DNA of 6,862 bases, taken from NCBI GenBank assembly GCA_020627525.1, contig JAHDGP010000252.1:1-6862 (forward strand), in the 5' to 3' direction. The position numbers were made by a program, and so were the translations under genes. Of this stretch, positions 1 to 6,862 are shown piece after piece (position 1 is the first letter of the stretch; every line of letters starts with the position of its first letter). The notes beneath the pieces are model-generated. The model saw nothing but the letters and a program-made list of their open reading frames with translations. It had not been told where the DNA came from and did no database searches. This DNA comes from Bacteroidota bacterium. GTDB lineage: Bacteria > Bacteroidota > Bacteroidia > Chitinophagales > UBA2359.

Positions 1-138
1 CCAAATTTTAAGGCTGACAAAATTAGCTTTTTCTTATTAATTATTAGTCAAATGAGTGCATAGTAATTTTGCAAGCAACTTATAGACTATGAAAATGTCA
101 AAGCGATTACTACAATAGACAAAATTTTATGCCAAAGA

Positions 139-1158
139 TCACTTAAACATAGTTGGACAGTCAATTTGATTTCTCAATCTGGCTTTCCTTTTGTTATATG
201 GGTCGTTTCCAAGGTCAAAAGTTAGTGACACTTCGTGGGCTCCCGCAGCTGATGCTACTTTACCCAAATCAAAATCATAACTATAGGCTCCTCTGAAAAT
301 ACCTTTTCTAAACCCAATCATGGTTATTAACGCATCCGCATTTTTAATAGTATGTCTCATCCACAATCCACCAAAAATATATCCATATCCGACATAGGCA
401 CCTGCGTTGACTTGTTTGTTTTTACCTTGTACTGTTGCTAATAAATTAGGAACTACCGACCACCTATCTTTATCAAAAAAAGGATCATTTAAATAAAATG
501 CCTTTCCTATGTGTACGGAGGATAAGATAGATAGTTTATTGTCAGTATCATCATTTCCAGTATATTCAAAAGTAGGTTGTGTTAAATGTTTGAAGGATGC
601 TCCCGCATAAAACCCCTGATTATAAAGGACAAAGCCCGCTCCGACATCTAACTTGGTATTGCTTGTTGTTATCAAAGCAGATTCTCCTGTTGGCAGATCA
701 TTGGTTCCCGTTACTGAATTGGGGTCAATCATATCCATCAAAACAATGTTTTCTGTATTAAGAGACTGCTGAATGACACCCAATTGAAAACCTCCTTTGA
801 AATTCATATTTGAACCCAATGGTAAGTTATAAGCAAAATTCCCATTTAAAAAATAGGTGTTCATCAGACCACCAGCCATGTCAACTGTTAAATTCAGTCC
901 TACACTGCTTCGCATATCATGTATATGTTGATCATATGCTACCGCTGCTGTTATAAATTGATTTTTGAAAGAGGGCAAATGGTCTCTAAAGTTGACTGTA
1001 AAACGTGGAGCTTCACTAAATCCTATCATTGACGGATTCATATAAACAGGTGCAGTAAAAAACTGACTGAACTGAGTATCTTGTGCTTGGATATGTCCGT
1101 TCAAAAACAATGAACAGCATATTATTGTTAAAAACTTCGTCAGTGTACTATTATTCAT
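139..1158 (-). CDS. PorP/SprF-family type IX secretion outer-membrane protein
   Basis: This is a 339-residue outer-membrane beta-barrel of the PorP/SprF family. Residues 1-25 form a signal peptide with a hydrophobic core, with likely cleavage after QA at 25. Family marks follow: QFSQFFTAPVYMNP (29-42), where a QxSQF...P.Y.NP start is typical, NFRDHLPS (56-63), a D.AGGLMNTYF stretch near 93-103, an HLTQP motif in the middle, GAHEVSLTFDLG (306-317), and a C-terminal CPTMF ending (334-338). Length is normal for the family. Known relatives either form part of the PorK-L-M-N-P envelope apparatus or, as SprF in gliding flavobacteria, support secretion of one partner adhesin with a type B CTD. Which role applies cannot be settled here, because neither porK-N nor an adhesin gene lies in the window. 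The ATG at 1158 gives a complete signal peptide; no Shine-Dalgarno sequence is visible, as is normal for this phylum. The gene is divergent from porU across 77 bp, and no consensus -33/-7 promoter stands out in that gap. I see no clear terminator after its TGA. Confidence 0.93.
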   Translation of the reverse strand: MNNSTLTKFLTIICCSLFLNGHIQAQDTQFSQFFTAPVYMNPSMIGFSEAPRFTVNFRDHLPSFKNQFITAAVAYDQHIHDMRSSVGLNLTVDMAGGLMNTYFLNGNFAYNLPLGSNMNFKGGFQLGVIQQSLNTENIVLMDMIDPNSVTGTNDLPTGESALITTSNTKLDVGAGFVLYNQGFYAGASFKHLTQPTFEYTGNDDTDNKLSILSSVHIGKAFYLNDPFFDKDRWSVVPNLLATVQGKNKQVNAGAYVGYGYIFGGLWMRHTIKNADALITMIGFRKGIFRGAYSYDFDLGKVASAAGAHEVSLTFDLGNDPYNKRKARLRNQIDCPTMFK

Positions 1159-1235
1159 CTTGGATTTATCTAAAAAGAAATATATATTAAAGCTGTACGT
1201 TTAAATTTTTATTGTGTAACAATCATTAAAAATAA

Positions 1236-4200
1236 ATGCTGAACCGATTACTCTTTACTACTTTTTTACTTTTTTTGTTCAATAATCTGGACGCTCAACA
1301 AAGCTTAAGATTTTCTCAACAATTGAAGTGGAGTGAAATTCAACTAAATGAATCAGGGATTAGTACTGCCAAAGTGTGTGATGCTTGTGACGTGAATCCT
1401 GTTTATCCTTTCCTTCCAACATTTTCTAAAAAATTTGAAATACAACAATCTGGGAAAATCTCTGCAAAAGTAATCAATGCAAGCTTTGTGGATGTGAATG
1501 ATGAAAGATTTTATCAACTGAAAACAGATTTAACACCTGAAATAGTGGTTGATGCTGAAATAGGATTTCTAAACAAAAATCCTTTTGGGTGGATACAGTT
1601 CGTCCCAATGATCAAAGATGAGTCGGGAAAGATAAAGGAATTGGTTTCTTTTGACTTGGAAATAAAAATTGAACCGAATTCTCAGGCTATCGCCAATAAA
1701 ACAACTTCTTCAGTTGATAATTCTATTTTAAATCAAGGAACATTTTACAAATTTAAAGTTAGTAAAGAAGGCATACATAAAATTGATTTTGCTTTTTTGG
1801 AATCAATGGATATTACTCCTACAGATATTAGCTTTTCAAATTTTAGAGTTTATGGAAACGGAGGCGGTATGTTACCAGAACTAGCAGGAGCTGAAAGAGT
1901 AGACGATTTATTGGAAAATGCTGTTCAGATTGTCGACAACAATGGCAATGGCAAATTTGATCAAGAGGATTATGTTTTGTTTTTTGCAGAATGCCCTCAT
2001 CAATGGTATAATGAAGAAGGATCGAACAATTTTACTCATGAGCAAAATATTTATTCAGATTTCAATCATTATTTTATAAACTTTGACATTGGTCAAGGAA
2101 AAAGAATCAGTACGTACAATGCATCACCGACTGCCAATGAGGAAACTTCTTCTTTTGATGCTTTGATACTTCACGAAGAAGAAAAAGTAAACATACTTGG
2201 TAGTGGTCGAGTTTGGTACGGAAATCAAATGGCAAGCGGTGGCAATACTTCTGTTGAATTTGATTTTCCAAAAATAATAAAAGAAGAGCCAGTAAGAATA
2301 AGTGTTGCTGTTGGAGCGCAATCTTTTACAGCAACCAGCTATATGAACTTTTCTGTAGATGGTTCCGATTTGAAAACCTTTACACTTTCTAAGGTGGGAA
2401 ATGCATTGGAGTCACCAGGCGGAACCTTGGATTCGGAAATATTTTCTATCCTTCCTACGGGAGATAAAGTAAAAACAATTACCAGTTTCAGTAATTCAAG
2501 TACAGACGGAAAAGGTTGGATAGACTATATAACAGCTCATGCAAGGAGAAAATTAGATTTTAGCAATGCTAACCTTGAAAGCGGACAGTTGGTTTTTAGA
2601 GATGCAAGATCAGTTGGAGATGGTAAGGTAACCAAGTTCAATTTAGAGAATGCTTCAGGCGTTCAAATATGGGATGTAACAGATTTGGATGCAGTTAAAA
2701 AAGTAAGTGTAAACAATGGTTCCTTTTCAATTGAAACAAGTCAGTTGCGCAAATTTATTGCTTTCAATAATCAAAACCACTTTCAACCAGAAGCAGTAGG
2801 TGCGATTGAAAAGCAAAACCTCCACGAAGTGGTTTTTCCTGAAATGATTATTGTAACACATCCAGATTTTATAGATCAGTCTAATGATTTAGCAGACTTC
2901 CACAGGGAGCAAGATGGCTTAGATGTTAAAGTGGTAAATGTTTTTGAGATATACAATGAGTTTGCATCTGGAAACCAAGATTTATCTGCTATTCGTGATT
3001 ATGTAAAAATGTATTACGATCGTGCTGAATCATTTGATCAACAACCTAAATATTTATTGTTAATGGGAGATGCTTCTTATGATTTTAAAAATATTACTGT
3101 TGCTGAAGCGAATAACTCCAATAAAATTCCAATGTACCAATCATATTATTCTGTCAATAAAACTAAATCATACTGTTCAGATGATTATTTGGCTATGTTG
3201 GATGATAATGAAGGTTTGAAAAAAGGTGATGGTATCAATAGTGCCACTTTTAAATTAGATATTGCTGTTGGAAGATTTCCTGTTCAAGACGCAGGCGAAG
3301 CAGCTAATATTATCGAAAAAATTAAACATTACAAATCTGAAGCTTCAAAAGGCGAATGGTGGAATACGCTGACTTTCATTGGAGATGATGGAAACAGCAA
3401 TCTTCATGTAAATCAAGCAGAGCAACATGCCGATAACCTAGCTATTTATCCACAATACAATATTGATAAATATTATTTAGATGCTTTTCCGCAAGTTCCA
3501 GGACCGAATGGCGATAGTTATCCCGATGCCAATAAAGCGCTTTTGGATCGTATTTTTAGCGGTTCTCTGATAATGAATTACATTGGTCATGGTAGTGAGA
3601 ATACGATGTCTAAGGAAGGCGTTTTAACTAAGGAAATCATTAAATCGTTAGACAATAAAGATAAACTTTCAGTATTTGTAACAGCAACATGTACTTTTAG
3701 TCGTTTGGACAATCCTTTCAATACTTCTGCTGGCGAATGGTTATTGCTCAACCCTGATGGAGGAGCTGTAACGATTGTCTCTACGGTTAGGGTAGTTGGA
3801 GCAAATGGAAATTTTAAAATTAACAAAGCATTTTTGGATCATGCTTTTGAAAAATACAATGGCTCCATGCCGACGATTGGCGAAAGTACTATGTTGGCAA
3901 AAAATGCTTTGGAATCGGGGGCGACCAATTTTAGAAAATTTGTTGTCTTAGGTGACCCCGCTTTGAAAATGAATTTTCCACAGCATAAAGTCATAACTAC
4001 TTCAATCAAAAATGAAACACTAGATGAGGTAGCGGATACTGTTAAGGCACTCAGCCGTTTGACAATTGCGGGTGAGGTAGTTGATAACGATGGTAATAAG
4101 CTGAATGACTTTAATGGAACAGTAACACCTGTTATTTTTGACAAAGCATTATTACTTTCAACATTGGGCAATGATTTACCATCTGCTTATGATCCAGACA

Positions 4201-5150
4201 CTACGCATTGCCCAGGAGATTCAAATGATCGTGATGAAGTGAGTTGTCCAAGAGAGTTTGATTTACAGCAAAACATCATTTTTAAAGGAAATGCCAGTGT
4301 TGAAAATGGGGCATTTGAGTTTACTTTTGTTGTTCCGAAAGATATATCATACAATTTTGGGCGTGGAAAACTTAGTTATTTTGCTGAAAGTGGAGCACAA
4401 ACGGCAGTTGGTTATGATACAACGATAGTTATTGGAGGTATTAGTGATCAGGTAGAATTAGACGACGAAGGACCGGATGTGGAGGTGTTTTTAAATGATG
4501 ACAATTTTGTTTTTGGTGGATTGGTTCAGGAAAATGCTATTTTGCTGGTAAAATTACAAGATGAAAATGGCATCAATACTGTTGGAACAGGTATTGGTCA
4601 TGATTTGACAGCAAAGTTAGATGAGGAAAAAGATGATTTAGATGAAAATGATTTGAAAGAAACCAACTTTATACTCAATAATTATTACAATTCGGAGTTA
4701 GATGACTTTACAAAAGGAACTATTGAGTACCCATTATCAGATTTGGAACCAGGTTTGCATACTATAAGAGTGAAAGCTTGGGATGTATTCAATAATTCGG
4801 GTGAAGGATATACGGAGTTTTTAGTTTCAGAATCAGCGGATTTGGCATTGCAGAATGTTTTGAATTACCCCAATCCGTTTACTGATAAGACCAATTTTTG
4901 GTTTGAACACAACCGACCGGGAGATATGTTGAATGTGAGAATTCAAATTTTCACATTATCAGGGCGAGTTGTTAAAACAATTCAGAAAGATGTTGCAGGA
5001 GCTAAAAGCAGAATTGATGATTTAGAGTGGAATGGATTGGATGAGTTTGGAAATAAAATTGGAAAAGGTGTCTATATTTATCAAGTTTCAGTAACGGACT
5101 CAAATAACGAGACTGTAGATGAAATACAACGACTTGTATTGCTGAAATAA
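1236..5150 (+). CDS. porU: PorU, type IX secretion system sortase (gingipain-like C25 cysteine peptidase)
   Basis: This 1304-residue protein is the T9SS sortase, which removes the C-terminal sorting domain of exported cargo at the cell surface, working with PorV and, in Porphyromonas, PorQ and PorZ. Residues 1-20 are a signal peptide. A long N-terminal beta-rich region follows, including the Asp/Asn-rich DNNGNGKFDQEDYVLFFA stretch starting at 234, which is typical of PorU. The C25 peptidase domain spans about 534-915. It holds GDASYD (611-616), the catalytic His785 in NYIGHGS, the catalytic Cys819 in VTATCTFS, and LGDPALKM at its end (GDP at 906-908). The 34-residue His-Cys spacing is close to that of gingipains. 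An Ig-like segment follows with FVVPKDI and GIGHDLTAKLD motifs. Residues 1205-1304 form a FlgD-like CTD beginning at NYPNPF; PorU relatives carry such a domain themselves. Length is within the family range. The ATG at 1236 directly begins the signal peptide. Features to note are a CxxC pair (Cys48/Cys51) and an acidic insert (1128-1142). It is probably co-oriented and co-transcribed with porV. Confidence 0.96.
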   Translation: MLNRLLFTTFLLFLFNNLDAQQSLRFSQQLKWSEIQLNESGISTAKVCDACDVNPVYPFLPTFSKKFEIQQSGKISAKVINASFVDVNDERFYQLKTDLTPEIVVDAEIGFLNKNPFGWIQFVPMIKDESGKIKELVSFDLEIKIEPNSQAIANKTTSSVDNSILNQGTFYKFKVSKEGIHKIDFAFLESMDITPTDISFSNFRVYGNGGGMLPELAGAERVDDLLENAVQIVDNNGNGKFDQEDYVLFFAECPHQWYNEEGSNNFTHEQNIYSDFNHYFINFDIGQGKRISTYNASPTANEETSSFDALILHEEEKVNILGSGRVWYGNQMASGGNTSVEFDFPKIIKEEPVRISVAVGAQSFTATSYMNFSVDGSDLKTFTLSKVGNALESPGGTLDSEIFSILPTGDKVKTITSFSNSSTDGKGWIDYITAHARRKLDFSNANLESGQLVFRDARSVGDGKVTKFNLENASGVQIWDVTDLDAVKKVSVNNGSFSIETSQLRKFIAFNNQNHFQPEAVGAIEKQNLHEVVFPEMIIVTHPDFIDQSNDLADFHREQDGLDVKVVNVFEIYNEFASGNQDLSAIRDYVKMYYDRAESFDQQPKYLLLMGDASYDFKNITVAEANNSNKIPMYQSYYSVNKTKSYCSDDYLAMLDDNEGLKKGDGINSATFKLDIAVGRFPVQDAGEAANIIEKIKHYKSEASKGEWWNTLTFIGDDGNSNLHVNQAEQHADNLAIYPQYNIDKYYLDAFPQVPGPNGDSYPDANKALLDRIFSGSLIMNYIGHGSENTMSKEGVLTKEIIKSLDNKDKLSVFVTATCTFSRLDNPFNTSAGEWLLLNPDGGAVTIVSTVRVVGANGNFKINKAFLDHAFEKYNGSMPTIGESTMLAKNALESGATNFRKFVVLGDPALKMNFPQHKVITTSIKNETLDEVADTVKALSRLTIAGEVVDNDGNKLNDFNGTVTPVIFDKALLLSTLGNDLPSAYDPDTTHCPGDSNDRDEVSCPREFDLQQNIIFKGNASVENGAFEFTFVVPKDISYNFGRGKLSYFAESGAQTAVGYDTTIVIGGISDQVELDDEGPDVEVFLNDDNFVFGGLVQENAILLVKLQDENGINTVGTGIGHDLTAKLDEEKDDLDENDLKETNFILNNYYNSELDDFTKGTIEYPLSDLEPGLHTIRVKAWDVFNNSGEGYTEFLVSESADLALQNVLNYPNPFTDKTNFWFEHNRPGDMLNVRIQIFTLSGRVVKTIQKDVAGAKSRIDDLEWNGLDEFGNKIGKGVYIYQVSVTDSNNETVDEIQRLVLLK

Positions 5151-5235
5151 CCCAAAGTGGAATGAAAATTGTAATTTTTCTTAAATTATATTAAAAAAAT
5201 ATTGCGAAAAAAGTAATCTATATTCAAAAAAATCG

Positions 5236-5265
5236 TTTGATAATGATTAGAAAAAGATAAATTCG
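5236..5265 (+). promoter_or_regulatory. Candidate Bacteroidota -33/-7 promoter for porV
   Basis: TTTG at 5236-5239 is followed after 18 bases by TAAATTCG at 5258-5265. The -7 element matches the Bacteroidota consensus TAnnTTTG at five of six fixed positions, and the spacing is within the usual range for the phylum's primary sigma factor. Transcription would begin near 5272, leaving a leader of about 14 bases before the porV ATG. The 135-bp porU-porV gap contains no GC-rich hairpin that would stop porU transcription, so read-through and a local promoter could both supply porV. In sequence this A+T-rich, chance matches are common, hence the low confidence. Confidence 0.35.
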
Positions 5266-5285
5266 CAAAAAATTTAAATCATTAA

Positions 5286-6488
5286 ATGAAATACACTAGC
5301 AAATCATTACTACTGGCTATTATAATGTTGGCAACATCATTACCATCATTTGGTCAATGTATACAAGGCGGAGATGGATCTTCTGATATTTTCGGTAGTG
5401 ACTGTGTGAATTCAGTATTTACCTCAATTCCATTTTTAAGAATCAATCCTGACGGTCGTACAGGTGCGATGGGAGATGTTGGGCTGGCTATTAGCCCAGA
5501 TGCTTCTTCTATTTATCACAATAATTCAAAACTGGCTTTTGCTGAGGATAAATCTGGTTTAGCAATTACCTATACTCCATGGCTTAAAGCTTTGGTTGGT
5601 GATATGTTTATTGGTCATGTTGCTGGATATAATAGAATAAATGACATTCAAGCTATTTCTGGTTCTTTCCGTTTTTTCAATATGGGAAGTATTCAGTTTA
5701 CTGATGAGTCGGGTGTAAATTTACAAGAGTTTAACCCACATGAATTGGCGCTTGATTTAGGATACTCCAGAAGACTTTCTGATAACTTGTCTGCTGGTTT
5801 GACATTGAAATATGTTTATTCGAACTTAGCAAAAGGTCAAAGTACGGCAACCAGTGGTGATATCAATGCTGCGAATGCTGTTGCGGCAGACATTTCTGTT
5901 TTTTATACCAATGATTTCGATCAAAATGGTAGAGATGCTAATTTGTCTTTTGGTGGTGCAATTACTAATATTGGTAATAAAGTATCTTACACAGAAGATG
6001 ACATAAAAGATTTTATCCCTATAAATCTTGGAGTGGGTGCTGCATATTCATTGGAGATTGATGATTACAATGAAATTATGATCGCTGCGGACATCAATAA
6101 ATTATTGGTTCCAACTCCAGATACGGTATTTGCTGGAGGTGATCCAAGATACCCTGATCACCGTGAAAAATCGTTATTTTCAGGAATGTTTGGCTCTTTT
6201 GGAGATGCTCCAGGAGGTGCATCAGAAGAACTTCGTGAGTTGACTTACTCTTTGGGTGCAGAATATTGGTACAATAAACAATTTGCTGTAAGAGCGGGAT
6301 ATTTCCACGAACACAGAACAAAAGGAAATAGACAATACTTGACTGTTGGTTTAGGAGTAAAATACAGTATGTTAGGTCTTAACTTTTCTTATTTAGTACC
6401 AACTTCAAGAGGAACTACTGCAAATCCTTTAGAAAACACGCTTAGATTTTCATTGTTATTTGATTTAGATAGTAGTAATAATGAATAA
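5286..6488 (+). CDS. porV: PorV, type IX secretion system outer-membrane shuttle protein (LptO)
   Basis: This 400-residue protein is the T9SS shuttle barrel of the FadL-like fold. It binds cargo CTDs as they leave the Sov/SprA translocon and delivers them to PorU. Residues 1-23 are a signal peptide with likely cleavage after SFG. Family signatures are FLRINPDGRTGAMGDVG (50-66), PDASSIYHNNSKLAF (71-85), ITYTPWLKALVGDM, EFNPHELALDLGYSR, LKYVYSNLAKGQ, SFGDAPGGASEELRE (304-318) and RAGYFHEHRTKGNRQY. Length is normal. Two cysteines, Cys25 and Cys40, are the only ones I find; they sit 15 residues apart at the mature N-terminus and could form a disulfide. The usual aromatic residue before the Asn in the WNPAK-type motif is replaced by His78. 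Cys25 is preceded by Gln, which argues against a lipoprotein. porU lies 135 bp upstream, an order also found in Porphyromonas and Flavobacterium. A strong terminator follows 28 bp after the stop. The ATG at 5286 begins the signal peptide directly. Confidence 0.96.
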   Translation: MKYTSKSLLLAIIMLATSLPSFGQCIQGGDGSSDIFGSDCVNSVFTSIPFLRINPDGRTGAMGDVGLAISPDASSIYHNNSKLAFAEDKSGLAITYTPWLKALVGDMFIGHVAGYNRINDIQAISGSFRFFNMGSIQFTDESGVNLQEFNPHELALDLGYSRRLSDNLSAGLTLKYVYSNLAKGQSTATSGDINAANAVAADISVFYTNDFDQNGRDANLSFGGAITNIGNKVSYTEDDIKDFIPINLGVGAAYSLEIDDYNEIMIAADINKLLVPTPDTVFAGGDPRYPDHREKSLFSGMFGSFGDAPGGASEELRELTYSLGAEYWYNKQFAVRAGYFHEHRTKGNRQYLTVGLGVKYSMLGLNFSYLVPTSRGTTANPLENTLRFSLLFDLDSSNNE

Positions 6489-6795
6489 TTAAATATAAAA
6501 AACATTAAATTCTATGATCGCAGACTATTAAAAATTTAGTAGTCTGCGATTATTTTTGTAATTTCATCACAAATGCCGATTTGTGTGTTATTTAAGTAAG
6601 GCAAAATCGGACGGGTGTATCTTGGATTTTTGCAGATGGCATTGCCAAATTGGATGTAGATGTTGTTGGTTATGATTAAATTTTTGGAATAAAACCAACA
6701 TTGTGGAGCGTTTTGAACTTGTTATAGTTTCAAAACCTTTTTTATTTATAGCATATCCAGAGGTATCAACAGCTTGAAAATAATTACAATATATA
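6489..6795. other. 307-bp region without an intact gene, with inverted repeats and a possible gene remnant
   Basis: No complete gene is supported here. Besides the porV terminator, I see three short perfect inverted repeats: 6576-6582 with 6604-6610, 6664-6671 with 6693-6700, and 6710-6717 with 6729-6736. The last is followed by a T-run at 6738-6743 and resembles a weak A+T-rich terminator. On the minus strand, one frame is open for 61 codons (6721 down to 6539, stop at 6536-6538). It reads like protein, with stretches such as YIQFGNAICKNPRYTRPILP and ICDEITKIIADY, but it has no ATG. A second minus-strand frame over 6795-6700 also reads plausibly (FQAVDTSGYAINKKGFE). Together they could be one frameshifted gene tail, or a chance result of coding-like base order. 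I do not recognise a family. No consensus promoter for the downstream gene stands out. Confidence 0.5.
6517..6557 (+). terminator. Rho-independent terminator after porV
   Basis: The arms ATCGCAGACTA (6517-6527) and TAGTCTGCGAT (6540-6550) are perfect complements. Pairing continues inward, with one G-T pair, to about 15 bp with a four-base AAAT loop at 6532-6535. A T-rich tail (TATTTTT, 6551-6557) follows at once. This is the strongest hairpin I found by eye in the window. It begins 28 bp after the porV stop, so it should end the porU-porV transcript and separate it from the next gene. Confidence 0.8.
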
Positions 6796-6862
6796 ATGGA
6801 AAAGAGATGGGTATTATGTGAGTCTGATGAGAAAGCCATACAATCATTACAAAAAGAATTAA
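6796..6862 (+). CDS. recJ: Probable RecJ single-stranded-DNA exonuclease, N-terminal 22 codons only
   Basis: An ATG at 6796 opens a frame that runs off the right edge. It reads MEKRWVLCESDEKAIQSLQ and continues for three more residues. The (E)KRWVL start followed by a charged helix matches my recollection of the N-terminus of Bacteroidota RecJ, a 5'-to-3' exonuclease on single-stranded DNA used in recombination and repair. An in-frame TAA at 6781-6783 lies only 15 bases upstream, so ATG 6796 is the earliest possible ATG start. No Shine-Dalgarno sequence is present, as expected here; the leader is A+T-rich (CAATATATA). The porV terminator lies upstream, so the gene should have its own promoter. 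Only 22 residues are visible, with no catalytic DHH motif, so the identification is tentative. Confidence 0.55.
   Translation, partial: MEKRWVLCESDEKAIQSLQKEL

Noticed and set aside
1..63. 20-codon plus-strand open stretch ending at TAG 61-63, as the tail of a left-hand gene
   Set aside because: Twenty open codons are expected by chance in such A+T-rich DNA, and the residues give no family hint. The sequence left of position 1 would decide it.
64..71. TAATTTTG, a full match to the -7 promoter consensus
   Set aside because: There is no -33 TTG at a suitable distance, and it points into the 3' end of the opposing porP gene.
59..91. Inverted repeat CATAGT/ACTATG as a porP terminator
   Set aside because: The stem is only 6 bp with a 21-base loop and no T-run on the minus-strand side.
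2124..2321. 65-codon open frame on the minus strand
   Set aside because: It is antisense to porU, rich in Phe, Tyr and Ser, with no recognisable domain.
3587..4171. Two open frames on the minus strand (3587-3826 and 3839-4171)
   Set aside because: They lie wholly inside the peptidase-coding part of porU, and their peptides are rich in Ser, Leu and Val as expected from antisense reading. The porU frame has clear catalytic motifs.
5165..5178. Inverted repeat AAAATT/AATTTT after porU as a terminator
   Set aside because: The pairs are all A-T with a 2-base loop, too weak to end transcription.
5355..5360. PorV as a lipoprotein anchored at Cys25
   Set aside because: The residue before the Cys is Gln, whereas a lipobox needs a small residue there. 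PorV proteins are beta-barrels with ordinary signal peptides.
6094..6321. 75-codon open frame on the minus strand
   Set aside because: It is antisense to conserved PorV motifs (SFGDAPGG, RAGYFHEH) and is a shadow of that gene.
6551..6558. TATTTTTG, a full match to the -7 promoter consensus
   Set aside because: It is the T-tail of the porV terminator, and no -33 element lies upstream.
6588..6839. 83-codon minus-strand frame as an intact gene
   Set aside because: Its first part overlaps the probable recJ start on the opposite strand, and its last part reads less like protein than the adjacent frame. I kept it only as part of the possible remnant finding.

Overview
This 6.9 kb, A+T-rich window comes from a member of the Bacteroidota. 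The evidence is three outer-membrane or envelope proteins found only in that phylum's type IX secretion system (T9SS), start codons preceded by A-rich leaders rather than Shine-Dalgarno sequences, and one candidate Bacteroidota-type (-33/-7) promoter. Sequence style (400-aa PorV-like barrel, 1304-aa PorU, recJ next door) would fit a Saprospiria-like or related environmental lineage. That placement is an inference.

Layout, left to right. Positions 1-138 hold no gene I can support, apart from a 20-codon open stretch that runs in from the left edge and stops at 61-63. A PorP/SprF-family outer-membrane protein lies on the minus strand (139-1158). After a 77-bp divergent gap, the plus strand carries porU, the large gingipain-like (peptidase C25) sortase of the T9SS (1236-5150). 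A 135-bp A+T-rich gap with a candidate promoter follows, then porV, the outer-membrane shuttle barrel (5286-6488). A strong hairpin-plus-T-tract terminator (6517-6557) ends porV. The 307 bp from 6489 to 6795 contain no intact gene, but they do hold several inverted repeats and a coding-like, apparently frameshifted reading on the minus strand. The first 22 codons of a gene that looks like recJ run off the right edge (6796-6862).

How the genes work together. In the T9SS, cargo with a conserved C-terminal domain (CTD) crosses the outer membrane through the Sov/SprA translocon. PorV binds the CTD and carries cargo to PorU, which removes the CTD and, in studied species, joins the cargo to a surface anchor. 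PorP/SprF-type barrels belong to the PorK-P envelope apparatus or act as dedicated partners for secreted adhesins with type B CTDs. The porU-porV pair is conserved across the phylum. The less routine part here is a PorP/SprF-like gene placed head-to-head with porU. The T9SS is well known, and I see no clearly new system in the window. The best leads are the porP-porU divergent pairing and the possible gene remnant between porV and recJ.
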